From NCBI GenBank assembly GCA_021464415.1, contig CM038471.1, positions 11,125,386 to 11,189,385 on the forward strand: DNA of 64,000 bases, in the 5' to 3' direction. The notes under the pieces were generated by a model. It was not told where the DNA came from and ran no database searches. It worked only from the letters and a program-made list of their open reading frames with translations. This DNA comes from Lonicera japonica. Its lineage: Eukaryota > Streptophyta > Magnoliopsida > Dipsacales > Caprifoliaceae. A program made the translations under genes and the position numbers. This document shows, in pieces, positions 44,155 to 57,448 of the stretch. Each line of letters opens with the position of its first letter. Position 1 is the first letter of the stretch.

Positions 44155-44345
44155 GGTGTATTCAATTAGGATTTTAAAAGACTATTTTGAGATAAATAAA
44201 TCTTGTGGTATTCAATTAAGACTTTTAAATAATTTAAATAAGTCTTGTGGTATTCAATTAGAATTATTAGGATATTTTAAAAAGGGTATCCAAATCTAGT
44301 GGTATTCAATTAGGACTTTAAACAAGTAACAAAAAGTCTTTTATC
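44155..44345. repeat. Four ~45-55-bp subrepeats in a MITE-like element
   Basis: GTATTCAATTAGGA or a close variant occurs at 44,157, 44,209, 44,251 and 44,311. Three of these follow (T/C)TTGTG or CTAGTG. The element starts TAGGGGGTGTATTCAATTAGG near 44,151, a known plant MITE-type end. Its other end was not found. Confidence 0.6.
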
Positions 44346-44479
44346 ATTCAAAAACTTGCTAATTTCGATGAATTTTTTTTAAAATTAGGAATTTGTGTGA
44401 CTTTTTAGTGGGAGGTATAAATACCAAACTCTATAAAAAATCTCACCCTAACCCATGAGACTTTTCACGTGAATTTTTT

Positions 44480-46689
44480 TTTTCTGCTAGAGAAGTTGAG
44501 CAGCTCTTCGTAAAGTTGAATAATTCTTCATGAACAAGGTATTGCTTCCTTCTCATGCTATATCTTCTTGCGTATATTTTTTTTATATTTGCTATATGCC
44601 ATGTTGCTATCATGTATTATATACAACAATTACGAGAATCAAATATGTATAGTATTATATATATATATATATATATATGTTCTGAGGATGAACTTGGCAG
44701 ATTTGAAACGGATATTATATATAACGAATATTATATATAATGGATATTATATATATATAGAAAGAAAACATGGAGAAGGAGACTTGGAGAAAGAACATAT
44801 ATAATGATAATGATATCTATCACTGTATACAAATAAAAATAAATAAGTGGTTTATAACAAATAAAAATATGATTATATATACGAATAAGTGGTTTATAAC
44901 GAAATATGATATCTTCGATAATTGAACAGCTAAAACATATATATTTTTAACATGTACAATTTACATAATATAGAATTATATATAATTTATATAATGTATA
45001 AATTTGACAGATAAAATATGATTGTATATACGAACAAAACATGTAATGCTAACAACATATATAAAACCTTAACTTATATATATATATATATATATATCAC
45101 TGTGTGCTTTATATATATAAAAATAATATATATAACCTAGGGTACACACTTATATATATGCATGTCTCACGGCAAAAATAAAAAAAATAAGAAAATCAAT
45201 GTATTGGCATAATTTTTTTAAATTAATGATTCTTTTCGATTCAATTGTAAATTATCCACCAAATTTTTACTTCTATCCATCATCATATAATATATCAAAA
45301 ATTAAACATAAATTGAATAATAAAATGATATTTCTAATATATATAATTTACTGTCAATTATATCCACTTTTTGGACTCAAAATTAGACTATAAGATTAGA
45401 CTATAGTCTATAATTCACATTTGTTTTCAGAATTGAGATTATACAATAATTCACATTAGTCTTGGAATAGTAATTAAACAGTAAGTATAGTTTGAAACAT
45501 TTGTAATACGTCTGCAAAATTTAGTTCCTGCCTAGAAGCAAATTAAAATTATAACTTAATTATAGATCCCTGATGGCAAACAAGAAAATAAATATATACT
45601 ATAATTGAATATTCTTCCTTTGAGTTGAAAGAATTGAGATTGAAAGAAACGATATTTTTGCCTTTACTAATTCATAATTAGTTTTTTAAGTTCCAATACT
45701 TTATTTTTATTTTTTAAAGCCCTCATTGTATAGAAAAAAAGAAAAAAAATAGTAAACTCATTTGTTGAAAAAAATTATTTATTATGTTATGATGTAATAA
45801 TATAAATTAATTCCACAATATTGTATGTTTTTGATGAATAATGAATATAACGTACTTGTATCAATATACCTTTTAACAAATTTAGAAAATATATTATTAA
45901 GGAAATATATTCTAATTAGGAAACTAATTTTAAAAGTAAATATATTTAAAGGAAGTATATTCGAGTTAGAAAACTATTTTTAAAAATAAATATATTTAAA
46001 AAATTATTAATTGGTGGATATACTTCTCAATTTTTATAAAAAACATTTTTAAAAATTTATTTCAAGATTAATATAAATTAAAAGTGATTAAAATAAAAAA
46101 ATTCATAGATAAAAATAAAATTACTCTTTCTCTTTCTCTTTGTTTCTCTATCTATGAATTGCCTCATACTTAGAACTCTTTTTTCTTTCCATGTTCCGTA
46201 AATCAATCTCCCTTTTTATAGTGAAATTTTTAGCTAGGCTTAATTATTACCTTGCCACCTTATGGGACCAAATGGCCCTCATCTAACATATTTTTCATTA
46301 TATTCGTCCATCTATCAATTAATTTTCACAATCACCGTTACACTTGTCAGATCCCTCTTGATTAGCCATATGCTACTTATCCTTTTATCCCATGGGTAAA
46401 AATATCATCTTTAGCATAGCATTTGTGCACTCTTAATTAATTTTCAGGAACTAGTCATTTAAATTTACACTTTTATTAGAGTACGCGTAATTATATTATT
46501 TTAATGCAACTAAATTTTTTACAATGCGGATTTCTAAATTAAATATTCATCTATTACTAATTTTGTGTCCTTGAAATTATTATTTTTGTGCCTATAAAAA
46601 TGGGTATTACACATTAACTGTGGGTGCTCTTAATTTAATAATTAGTACATAGAATAAATATTCTTAATCAATTGATAAAAGTGTAAAAC
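44480..46689. other. Very AT-rich intergenic DNA
   Basis: TATATA-rich runs (44,650-44,760 and 45,070-45,160) and AT-biased spacer. No gene or element boundary is recognised. Confidence 0.6.
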
Positions 46690-46694
46690 ACTTT

Positions 46695-48496
46695 TGTTGA
46701 TCTTGAAGGTCTTAATCTTATTTTTATAATAACAATAAATCAATCATGTGTAATTTAACATGTTCTTGATATAAGATTATAGATTTCTTATTTGAAAAAT
46801 CAAGAATAGCATGATTGCTCAAAGGAAGTTTGACAAGGATCATTCAATCAATATCCGATCAAGTCAACGAAGCATTGGACTAAAACCGATCTATCCGAAT
46901 CAAGATCATTCTTCTACAAGCGTTGGACAAGACAAGAAGATCAATCTCATCATTCACAAGCTAGCAATGCATTTCATGAAGCATAAAAGATCAAGGATCA
47001 CATACTAAAGCTTCAAGGGAAAAGCTTCAAGTGAAGAATCAATTTGAAGAAACAAATCGAAGCATTCGAAGACTCACCTATTCGGTAATTGAGTGTCTGC
47101 TTAGGATTAATGTAAAGTTTCTTAATTGATTGATTATATAGCTCAAATATGAACTTACATCATTGTTAGATTGATCAAAATCAGTTTGAATCAAAATTTC
47201 TTTGAAAACACCATTATTACAAAAATCGGTTTTCAAATAATTTCATATTAAATTGATTTGAGCATATTTTGAGCTCTCATTAAAATAGGTTTCTTAGGAT
47301 AATATTTTTGACCTATCCCAAGCATCAAAATTGATTTTGGAACTTAATTGTAAAAATGTTTATTTTTTCCCTTTCTAGATTCGCTCCGTTTTTGTGCAGT
47401 TTTTATCTAACGGTTTGTTGGAGGCCTTCCCAGACTCCGATCATTATGAAATTTGGATAACAGTTAGTTAACACATTATAGTACTTATATCCAAAATTTC
47501 ATCAAGTTCCAACAGTTGGATAATGAGATATAATCAAAACAAATCGAAAAACATTTGCTGTCTGCAGCAATCTATCTAAACAGACCAGCAGAGGTCATCA
47601 GTCGACTAATGGCTTTGCTCAGTCGACTGATGGTCACTCAGTCGACTAAGGAGCCTTACTCAGTTGACTGATGACCTGAATATAGCCGTTGGGAGTTGTC
47701 CTTTTTGCATTTTTGAGTCTAAATCTTTACCCAAACCCTTCAAACGGCTATATCACTTTTGGGACTATAAATATGACTTCCAAGACTCATTATAAACACC
47801 TTGAATCACTCTCATACTCCATACTTCATCTATCTTCATTATTCAAAGATTCAAGAAATTGTTTTTGATCAATCATTCTTATTGAGCTATAAATCTTGAT
47901 CAATCAAGTAACTCTAGTGTGAGCTTCAATTGTATTCTTTTAAACACTTGAGAGTTATTGTAAATTGGTGTGAATCACCAAACAATTTTGTATTCAATTG
48001 TGAGAGGTAAATCTCATAGGAAAAATAAGAAGGTAAATTCTTGTTTAGAAATTGTGAAAGGTAAATTTCACAAGGTTAGCAAGAGGGTATCTTGTGAGAG
48101 TATTGTGGTGTAGTAATACTTGTAGAGTGTGTGAGAAGAATACACTTGTAGTGGTTTGATCTTCACCCGGAAGGAGATCGGTTTTAGTAGAAGTTCTCGG
48201 GGAACTAACCGAGCCCGGAGTAGGGGTTTACAAGCCGAACCGTGTGGACAAAAAATCTTCGACTTCGATTGGTTCAATCTTTCTTACTCAATCTCTTTAT
48301 TTACTTGCATTTATATTTGATATAATTGCTTATTGTTTGAGATTGGTTTGGGGTTTGATTGTTTGATTTTTGCATTTCTTGATATATTTGTTTAGCATAT
48401 TGGCTTTGCTTAAACTATTTTTGAAAACTTGTTAATTCTGCATAAAGTTTTTAAAACCCTATTCACCCCCCCTCTAGGGTTAAAATCCGACCAACA
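46695..48496 (+). mobile_element. Large-LTR family, copy 3: solo LTR with ACTTT TSD
   Basis: The LTR runs 1,802 bp from TGTTGATCTTGAAGG to AAATCCGACCAACA, flanked by ACTTT on both sides (46,690-46,694 and 48,497-48,501). It carries the family landmarks: TCAGTCGACTGA-type palindromes (47,595-47,675), a TATA box ACTATAAATATG (47,763), and ATTCACCCCCCCTCTAGGG near the end. No internal region remains, so it is a recombined solo LTR. Confidence 0.9.
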
Positions 48497-48616
48497 ACTT
48501 TTATTATTAATATAGAAGTATAGATATAAATAAATTATATATTTTATGGAAAATAAATATATTAAATAATATACATATATAATGTAGAATTTATAGATAT
48601 ATATGTGTTATATAAA

Positions 48617-49690
48617 TTATTAAAATGATTATTCTATGTACTTCTCTCATAATCTTTCATTTCTAAAATTTTAATTTTAATTACTCTATGTTGTTTTTTT
48701 TCTATATTTTTCACATAATTAAATTTATTTTTTAAAATAAAATAAAGTTATATCACATTATAATAAAAATAAAAGAAAGTTATTATTTGAGTATCAATAA
48801 CGCGAACACGTCAACTTTTTAGCCGCGTATGTGTTTATATTTTTCAATTTTTATTTATTTTTAGCCGCGTATGTGTTTATATCATTATTAACAAAAAAAT
48901 AACTACCAGTTGAAATAAATTAGATCTATTATTTATTAAATGAGAAAATTATATTTATTTGAAATTTGTGTGTTCGTTTAATTTATTTTCTTTTGCTTAT
49001 TTATAAATTTGTATGTGAGCAACATTTCTAACCCAAAAAATCATTGACCTTACAAAACTATTGCATGTTTTTCACCTATGAAGCCTGAAGACTAACACAA
49101 TACACTAATACGACACAACACGAACACACCAAAACATCAAATCTAAAAAGTTAAGATACGAACACGTTGATGATATGCCCATAAATATCTATTTATATAC
49201 ATATAAATTACATATTTTATGAAAAATAAATATATATTATATATATGAAATACATAATTTATAAGAATATATTTACTAGATATTCTTATTGGCGTGCATT
49301 ATATACGTTGTACCTTCACAAGATTTAATCAAAATATAACTCATGTAATGCACCCAATAAAAATATGTGGCATAAATTATTGGTAAGAAAAATATTTTCT
49401 AATTTATAACAAAATAATAAAAAATTAGATATAAGTAAGTTATATAAATTATTAAAATGATTATTTTACTCCTCTCATAATCTTTCATCTCTAAAATTTT
49501 AACTTTAGTTACTCTATATCTTTTTCTATATTTTTTACGAAATTAAATTTATTTTCTAAAATAAAATAAAGTTATATTACATTATAATAGAATATATATA
49601 TATATATATATTTAAATATCAATAATGCCTATACGTCAACCACTTTGTGACGGTCTGTGTTTATAGTTATCGATTTTTATTTATTTTTAA
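48617..49690. repeat. Direct repeat pair, ~250 bp each
   Basis: 48,617-48,870 and 49,447-49,690 align along their length: ATTATTAAAATGATTATT, CTCTCATAATCTTTCAT and AAAATAAAATAAAGTTATAT. The ~830-bp period, together with similar AT-rich spacers, suggests a local tandem duplication. Confidence 0.7.
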
Positions 49691-49975
49691 TCGAAAAGGA
49701 AAGTTTATAATTGAGAAGGAAATTAGCTTGCCCCCTGCTTAATGCTGACTTGCTCCATTTCCTTCTTTCTTCTTCTTCTTCTTCTTCTTCTTCTTCTTCT
49801 TCTTCTTTATTAGTCTTCGATCTTGACTGACTCAATCATCACACAAAGTATGTTTGCTTAATTTCAATTCCATCGATCCCTTTCTTTTCTTCCCGATCGA
49901 TTTAGCCAAACTAACTAACTAGTCTCCACGCCCCCAGATTATTATAATCTAGTCTAGGTTTTCTCTGAATCGTCG
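49690..49975. repeat. Distant copy of the 5-kb cluster module, with (CTT)n
   Basis: The text from AAGGAAAGTTTATAATTG through GTTTGCTTAATTTCAATTCC, then ATCGATCCCTTTCTTTTCTT and AGCCAAACTAACTAACTAG, matches 5,530-5,710 in the same order. A CTT microsatellite (about 49,765-49,806) lies in it. The start resembles a gene leader with a possible intron after it, but no coding exon follows. Confidence 0.6.
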
Positions 49976-50640
49976 TCTCATTGTATGTATATATGTTTTA
50001 TTTAATGCAGTCTTTTATTTATTTATAAATAATATTTTGTTAATTAGGGTTTAAAATGATGGATGGATTCAGAATCCCCAATTTGTGATGGTTTGTAATT
50101 GTATACAGCAGGGGAGGAAAGCTTCTAACAATTATTTGAAGTTGGGCATTTGGTATGCTGGTTACTTCATTACAGTTGTTATATATCTATATATATATGT
50201 GGAAAATTTTAAGTAAGGACCAAGTTTAAGCACCAATATGTACGGCTCAATTTGGTGTCTTTCTTTTTCCCTCTTTATAAACTAGGAAGAGTTGTATAAG
50301 TAACATTGGTTAAATTATATGTGCGAATTGCTTTTTTTTTTTTTAATCGACTTTGAGCTTCATTCTTCATTGGGTATTTCTTTTTTCCTTCCTTTCATGT
50401 ACACGTTTATTCGCGTCGTTCTTGTACACACAGGGATCAAAGTGAGAATTTGATTTGGAATTCTGGATTGCTTTGGTTTGTTCTTTTTATTTCTTTCCAT
50501 TTTTTAAATAATAAAGTTCAAATTCTATTGTGATTAATTTGGAATTTTGGATTGATTTGGTTCCTTACATAGATATAATATTTGCCTTATTTATTCATTT
50601 GTTATATATATATCTTTTTATTTTTGAGGTGTGTTCATCA
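49976..50640. other. Intergenic stretch, possible small exon
   Basis: Mostly T-rich non-coding. At 50,108-50,155 a frame GRKASNNYLKLGIW lies between an AG and a GT, but it has no supporting context. Confidence 0.4.
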
Positions 50641-50834
50641 TGACAGGATTGGGTTTTAGCAAATTTATTAGGTAGTAGTGATAAGAGAGCATAATTTACC
50701 AAAAAATAATGAAAAAGTTCACCAAAAATCCTTACGCTCTTCGAGTTATTGTAAGTTTTCTTGTGGCATCTTCAATTTTTCCACTTGAAAACAAGATTTT
50801 AAACCTTCATCTAAGTTTACCTTAAAGCACGTTT

Positions 50835-51101
50835 GGGTTCGGCTTCATGCTCTCCCGTTGGAGTATAGGGATCCCCACATTCTCTACTCTATTGCCAATG
50901 GTATTGGAGTCCCCATTAATATTAGTATACACAGTCTTGAAGAATCATTTGGTTATTTTGCTAGTCTTATTGGAGATTGATTTGTCTTCCCAACTTTCAA
51001 AATAATTTCTTGTTGAAAGAGAAGGTTTTAGTTTTGTTATCTCTCTATCCTACGAAAATCTTCCTCTTTTTTGCTCTCATTGTGGGGTTCTAGCTCGCAA
51101 T
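50835..51101 (+). pseudogene. LINE ORF1-like remnant (DUF4283 and zinc knuckle), left part
   Basis: One frame gives VWVRLHALPLEYRDP, then ILYSIANGIGVPI, then LEESFGYFASLIGD and a stop. A shifted frame gives LVEREGFSFVISLSYENLP and FCSHCGVLARN. This order is the DUF4283 domain followed by the CCHC knuckle of plant L1-like ORF1/gag proteins. It is cut at 51,101 by the copia element inside the knuckle. The remainder resumes at 58,146. Confidence 0.75.
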
Positions 51102-51427
51102 TGTAAGAAAATTAATACAAGTATGCGTACCTGTATGCACAGCGGAAATAATATTGAATCTTGTGAAATTGGCCTTACGATACTCACATTTGTGTAGTGT
51201 TACTCGAACAGCTACCACTATGTCCACAGCTTCAAGTGCTCTCTACAAAGAGTCCTAGAATGTGCTTGAGAAGAGGTGACGGCTGCCTCTAATTGTGTTG
51301 TTTATTATGTGTATTTATTTAGGTCTAAAGACCTAAATATATATCATTAGGTTTAAAGGATTTTAAAACCCTAAAGCCCACTATGGGTGTCCCTATTGGG
51401 CTAAACCAATAGGCCCAAAAACCAACA
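51102..51427 (-). repeat. Copia 3' LTR
   Basis: Starts TGTAAGAAAATTAATACAAG and ends AAAAACCAACA. Same length as the right LTR. Confidence 0.92.
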
Positions 51428-52827
51428 TCTCTCACTCGCACATAGTGGGCGAATAATCGCATTCTCCTTCGCACCATTCTAAATTCCTCGTTCATACTTA
51501 GTAAATGTACTGTGTGACCGCGAGCCACCTGAAAAGGAAATTTTGGAGTACTATGCCAATTCCTAAAGAACCAGCATAGAACATCCCTATAGCGTCTCGT
51601 TCTACCCCTGACCTATTTAGCCACATTTAGATTAAGCATCTCCGTTTTATTCTCACGGCTACATTGCTACTCTCAGAAAGCGACATAATTTGGTACCAGT
51701 GATCATAAAACTTGAACGTGCTACCAAATAGCCATCTTTTCACCCTCATATCACTTAAATTATATTCAATTACTTTTCCAATGATGTCCCTTTAGGCCGC
51801 ATCAATCTTAGCCATAGGATACACACATCAAAGTAGTGTACACTGAACTTCCTCTTTATGATATAGTCAAAAGTCACATAGGGCAAAAATAGTAGAGGAT
51901 CATACATATTGTATCAATCCATAAGGACTCACACAGTTAAGAAGCAGGGACCATTCTTTCACTTCCTTATATAGGTCGTGAAGCACATGTAGTATGACTT
52001 ATATGTTACGGTGGAGTTCTCTTTTAATAAAGAGTGTATGCCACTACCAAAGACCGTATATATCTTAATCCAGTTGCTGTCAAGCGCCTAACCCGAAAAA
52101 TCTACTTGCTTGCTCATTTCAGCGCCTAGATGAAATTTCGCATCTGGCTATTCACATGTTATATATGGATAGTGGGGTATCCATATTCAGTATTTAAAAG
52201 ACTTTATCTTGGCCCTTTCCAAGTCTACACTTTAATCAATGTCAGCTCAGCTCACTATCACAACGCCATAAGCTTGACGTGTCTCATCTTTGCTCGCCTT
52301 CCAGGCGCCAAAAGCGATCACTCGTGTGAGAGAGTCGATCCATACCTATTGACATACTCATACCATGATATCCTAACCATGGGTAATGTGTGTGCTGGCA
52401 ATTATATTAAAATAATAACATAAGAGCAACAAATTTCAAAAAATTTATTAATAATAATATCAACGACATCAAATATCCTCTATGGTAAGGAAGTAAACAA
52501 TCATAACCTACGTAACCCTAAACTCCTAACATAAGCCTGGTAAACGTCTCTAACTATAGGCTTAGTCAAGGGGTCCGAAACCATGCGACTAGTAGAGATA
52601 TGCTTAAGGACCAATTCTTTTTGCGCAACCATGTCACGAATGAAATGTTATCTAATGTCTATATGTTTGGTTTTCCCATGTTACTTGGGATCCTTGGAGT
52701 ATGCAAGAGCTGCCGAACTATCACAATATATCGTAACCTTCTCCGAAGCACTTTTAACAATGCCAAACTCTCCAAGGAATCTTCTCAACCAAACACCTTC
52801 TTGAACAGTAGCTGAACAAGCAATGTA
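51428..52827 (-). mobile_element. Copia 3' non-coding region
   Basis: Between RNase H and the 3' LTR about 1.4 kb holds no recognisable domain. It may include a long 3' leader or an inserted fragment. Confidence 0.5.
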
Positions 52828-53274
52828 CTATGCCTCCATTGTAGATAGTGCAATGCAAATCTGCTTTTTTCTGCACCATGATATTGCTCCATCGTTGAGC
52901 AAGAAAGCATGGTCTAACGTTGATTTGCGTCCATTTAGGTCCCCTTCCGAGTCAGCATCGGTGTATCCAACCACACGCAGATTTGATACTTGATAGCAAA
53001 GCATATAATCAGCTGTCCCTTTCAGATATAAGAGTATTCTCTTTACTGCTTTCCAATGAGCAACGCCAGGATTCCCATGGAATCTACTGACAAGACCAAC
53101 TGCATAGCAAATGTCGGGCCGTGTACACATCATCGCATACATTAGGCTACCAACAGCGTTAGCATACGGAACACGAGCCATCTTTTCCTTCTCATCAAGA
53201 GTCTTAGGACACATATCTAGACTTAAGGTATTACCCTTCTCAATAGGAGTGTCTATGGGCTTACAAGCTTGCAT
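52828..53274 (-). pseudogene. Copia RNase H region
   Basis: Frame with PYANAVGSLMYAMMCTRPDI and WKAVKRILLYLKGTADYML, then VGYTDADSEGDLNGRKST and ISWCRKKQICIALSTMEA. These are the RT-end and RNase H hallmarks of copia pol. The catalytic Asp of YTDAD and the Glu of STMEA are present. Confidence 0.85.
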
Positions 53275-54006
53275 CTAAAAACGCTCAAGTACATTTCTTA
53301 TGTAGGTCTCTTGAGACAAACCAAGAAGTTTCCTTGATCGATCTCTTAGGATCTTAACTCCAAGCACATAGCTTGCCTCTCCCATATCTTTTATTTCAAA
53401 ATTTGAAGATAACCACGTTTGTGTGGCAACAACCATCTCCTTGTTGTTTCCAGCTAATAGTATGTTGTCTACATACAAAGAAAAAATCAAGAAATTATTA
53501 CCAGAACGTTTAATGTACAAACAGTGGTCTTCCTCGATCATCGTAAACCCATTTAAAGAAATGGCTCGATGGAATCTTAGGTTTCATTGTCTAGATGACT
53601 GCTTCAACCCATAAATGGATCGTTTAAACTTGCAAACTTCGCGCTCTTTTCCGCTAGCTATAAAACCAACAGGTTGATCCATATAGATTTCCTCATCTAG
53701 TTCTCTATTAAGAAATGTAGTTTTAACGTCCATCTAAAAAAGTTCTAAATCCATATGAGCGACAATAGCTAGAATGAGACGGATTGAGGCAAACCTCACT
53801 ACCGGTGAGAACGTTTCCTCATAGTCAATGCCTTCCTTTTGGGTGTAGCCTTTCTCCACAAGGTGAGCTTTATACCTATCAATGGAACCATCTACCTTGT
53901 GTTTGACTTTTAGAACCCATTTGTTTTCAATAGTCTTTCGCCCCGGCAGAAGATCTACCAAATCCCAGACATTGTTCTTCCTCATAGACTCCATCTCATC
54001 AATCAT
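53275..54006 (-). pseudogene. Copia reverse transcriptase, broken
   Basis: Reads [20 protein letters not shown], then [14 protein letters not shown], and later IYGLKQSSRQWN. Motif C reads YVDNILLAG instead of YVDD (Asn at 53,464-53,466). Stops lie near 53,733 and around 53,270. Confidence 0.85.
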
Positions 54007-54176
54007 TGCAACTTTTCATTCAGTCGAAGAAGGGGATGTGATAGCCTCCTGATAATTTCTAGGCTCATCTACATCTTACGAAGTACACATGAAAGCTGCC
54101 CCCTCAATCTCAAAACGACGACGTGGGATATTTTCACGATTGCTCCTACGCAAGTGTGGACTTTTAGAATCAGTCT

Positions 54177-55223
54177 CTAATGGAGGGACACTCCCACTAG
54201 GAGGTCGCACGCTCCCTCATTCGGATTTGAAACGCCTTCATTCGATTTGACAATTTCAAACAACTTTATGTTTCTGTCCACATCCCCTCTCTTGGGGAAT
54301 TCCTTCTCTAGAAAATCCAAATCTCGTGACTCAATCTCAGAAACAGTTCCATCTTCTTGTTCACCAAGCATCACATATCCTTTTGATTCCTCAGAATATC
54401 TAATAAATATGCACTTATGTGCCCTAGGGCCTAGTTTCCCATGCGAATGAGAACTAGTGTGAAAATATCCTGGCGCACCCCATGGGCGCAAATGGCTTAA
54501 GTCGGGCTTCCTGCCCATCCAAAGCTCATAATGCGTTGATGAAACAGATTTAGAAGGCACACAGTTGAGGATGTAGGCAGAAGCTAAGATAGCATCCCCC
54601 CAGAAAGATATTGGGAGGTTAGTTTGCGCCATCATCGATCTAACCATATCCAAAAGGGTTCTATTCATTCTCTCTGCTACACCATTTTGTTGCGGAGTAT
54701 ATGGAGTAGTTAACTGCCTCTGAATACCTTTTTCATCACAGAGCTGCTTAAATAGCTCAGATAAATACTCACGTCCACGATTAGTACGGAGAGCCTTAAT
54801 GGTCCTTCCACTTTGATTCTCAGCCAACCTCATAAAACGCTTAAAGCAATCCAATGCATCAGACTTGTGGGAGATAAAATATGTAAAACCGTAACATGTG
54901 TAGTCATCTATAAATGTGATGAAATAGCTAGCACCACGCCTTACCCTCACACTAAGTGGGCCACAGATGTCTGAATGTACTAATTGCAAAGGAAAAGATG
55001 CTCTAGTGGCCTTTTCAAATGGTTTTCTAGTTGACTTTCCTACTAAGCAATGCTCACAATTGGGCAAACTAACTTTAGCGAGCTGACCTAATAAGCCCTC
55101 TCTAGCTAATCGGTTCATTCTATCCTGGCCTATATGACCAAGTCTAGCATGCCAAATTGTAGAATTATCAGCAGAAGTCATAAAAGAAATAGAATTATTA
55201 TTACTGGAATGACAAATATCCAA
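54177..55223 (-). pseudogene. Copia integrase, open frame with altered DDE
   Basis: This frame of 348 codons contains WHARLGHIGQDRMNRL and CEHCLVGK (HHCC zinc domain). The catalytic core follows: HSDICGPL (first Asp), RTNRGREYLS (second Asp replaced by Asn, 54,780-54,782) and NGVAERMNRTL (Glu). It is the longest intact frame of the element but is probably inactive. Confidence 0.88.
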
Positions 55224-55620
55224 AATAAATAATCCATCCGAAATAAACCACTACCATAAAAAATTGTTTCATTAAAAATGCTAACATTATTGTTCTCGAA
55301 AACTACTCGAAATCCTAGCCTAAGCAAAGAAGAAACTGATAAAAGGTTCCGTCGAATATCAGGAGCAAACAATACATCATGGATCAATAGGTCGCGTCCA
55401 CTGCGCATGCACAGCTTGTAGGTACCAATACCTATAACCTGAACAGCTTCTCCATTGCCCACATAAAGTACTCTGCTTCCTGCTGGTATTTGGCGGTACT
55501 CCACATATCTAACTCTATCCCTCACGACATGCTCGGACGCTCCTGAATCTACAATCCAATCATAAGAAGAATGAGCTACCATAATATGACTTGTTACATA
55601 AACAAAAGGAGAATTAGAAC
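55178..55620 (-). pseudogene. Copia protease and gag-pre-integrase region
   Basis: WIVDSGASEHV carries the aspartic protease D-S-G-A motif, intact. IGIGTYKLCMRSGRDLLIHD and NLLSVSSLLRLGFRV follow. The frame shifts near 55,240. Confidence 0.82.
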
Positions 55621-56367
55621 TTAAGAGTACCTTATTCGGCTCAGTGCAGTCACGAGCGAAGTGACCTTCCTTGTCACAATTAAAACATGCTTTTTGTTGG
55701 CGTTGCCCTTCTTACCACCACGATTGTCCCCCTTGCATTTGGTAGAGTTTGCCTTCCTAGGTGCAAATTCATCATCGTTCCTCTTCCCGTTGTTCTGGTT
55801 CTTGCGCTTAGACCCAGATGCCTTGTGCAAACCAAAGTGAACCACATAAGAGGAATTATTAGCTTTTGTAGCTTTCAAGCGCTCCGCCTCTAACTCCAAA
55901 TGACACGCAAGATCATCAAAACTTTTGATGTTTTCATTGTGCGTCATATTGACTCTCATATGTTCCCACGAATTAGGTAGAGAACGAATCCCAACTTGAA
56001 CCTGCTGCTCATCGTTCAAGTTGTTCCCAGCTGCCTTGAGCTCGTGGATCATAGTCGACATCTATCTAAGATGCTGCTCCATCAGGGTGTTAGAGCGCAT
56101 CTTATGTGAGTCAAACTTCAAAGTCAACGCGCGCAACCTAGTAGCTGAAGTAGAACCATACTTAGCTTTCAGGGCATCCCACATTTCTTGAGCAGTCTTA
56201 CAGTCCTCCAATGCGCTGATCAAGTCATTCTGCATGCTGCTAAGCATAACAAAGCGCGCACAACGATCCTTCTTGACCCATTGAGTGTAGGCCTCTTGAT
56301 CGCGCCGATGTTGAGCACCATTGCCATCCTCCGGTGGTGGAGTCAAAGACTGAGTTAAGGTTTCCAA
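55621..56367 (-). pseudogene. Copia gag with stop and frameshift
   Basis: Starts METLTQSLTPPPEDGNG. The UBN2-type core includes EMWDALKAKYGS and an in-frame TAG near 56,062, then FDDLACHLELEAERLKA. A shifted frame near 55,640-55,695 encodes an intact knuckle CFNCDKEGHFARDC. So gag carries one nonsense change and one frameshift just upstream of the knuckle. Confidence 0.85.
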
Positions 56368-56805
56368 AACCTCTTACTCATCAAGGAGATATTGGATTTT
56401 ACGGTGCCAAATATCATAATTGTCACCATCTAATTTCTTTCCTTTGTTCAAGTCAGCAACAATACTCTTAGAAGTCATCTAATATGCGCAAAAATAAGGA
56501 TATTTAATAAGGGTATCATTATCAGCACATCACACATAATATTTTGCAGCACAAATCTTAAATAAAATTTAATAGTTCACACATGATACGAGATCGAAAG
56601 ATCGCTACGCTCAAAATCATCTCCCCCATCATGTGATATTATTAAATTAAAATTTAAATTACGCGCAAAATTGTATAGGAGTTTTAAGCTACCATTACAC
56701 TCCCACTATATATAAAATAGGTAAAACATGCAACACAATGATGATATATATAACAGTAAATAATATAAAAAAAAAATGCATGTACCGTAGCAAAAAAAAA
56801 CACCT

Positions 56806-57448
56806 CAAGACAACTGTTTTTCCAAAAAAAACAAAAAGACAAAACTGTTTTATTTTTAATAAAAAAAAACTGTTTTTCCAAAAATAAAAAAAAAAAAACA
56901 GAAAAACAAAACTGTTTTTTATTTTCTAATAAATAAAAAACAAAACTGTTTTTTATTTTCTAATAAATAAAAAACAGTCTACAAAATAGAAAAACAAAAA
57001 CTGTTTTATTTTCTAATAAATAAAAAACTGTTTTTCCAAAAAACGTAAAAAAACATAACTGTTTTATTTTTAATAAATAAAAACTGTTTTTCCAAAAACA
57101 GAAAAACAAAAACTGTTTTATTTTCTAATAAATAAAAAACTGTTTTTCTACAAAATAGAAAAACAAAAACTGTTTTATTTTCTGATAAATAAAAAACTGC
57201 TTTTCCAAAAAACATAAAAAACAAAACTGTTTTATTTTTAATAAATAAAAACTGTTTTTCCAAAAACAGAAAAACAAAAACTGTTTTATTTTCTAATAAA
57301 TAAAAAACTGTTTTTCCAAAAAACAGAAAAAACAAAACTGTTTTATTTTTAATAAATAAAAAACTGTTTTTCCAAAACCAGAAAAACAAAAACTGTTTTA
57401 TTTTCTAATAAATAAAAAACTGTTTTTTTTTATAAGCAAAAAACTGTT
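56806..57448 (-). repeat. Minisatellite array in the copia 5' leader
   Basis: About ten units of 50-65 bp, each built around AAAACTGTTTTATTTT, (C)TAATAAATAAAAA and ACTGTTTTTCCAAAAA. Each unit contains the inverted pair AAACAG/CTGTTT and can form hairpins. The array lies between the 5' LTR/PBS and gag, where other copia elements have a shorter leader. Confidence 0.85.

Noticed and set aside
57006..57389. Open frame of repeated FLFIKNKTV-like units
   Set aside because: It is the leader minisatellite read in a frame; it lies in the untranslated leader and has AT-only codon bias.
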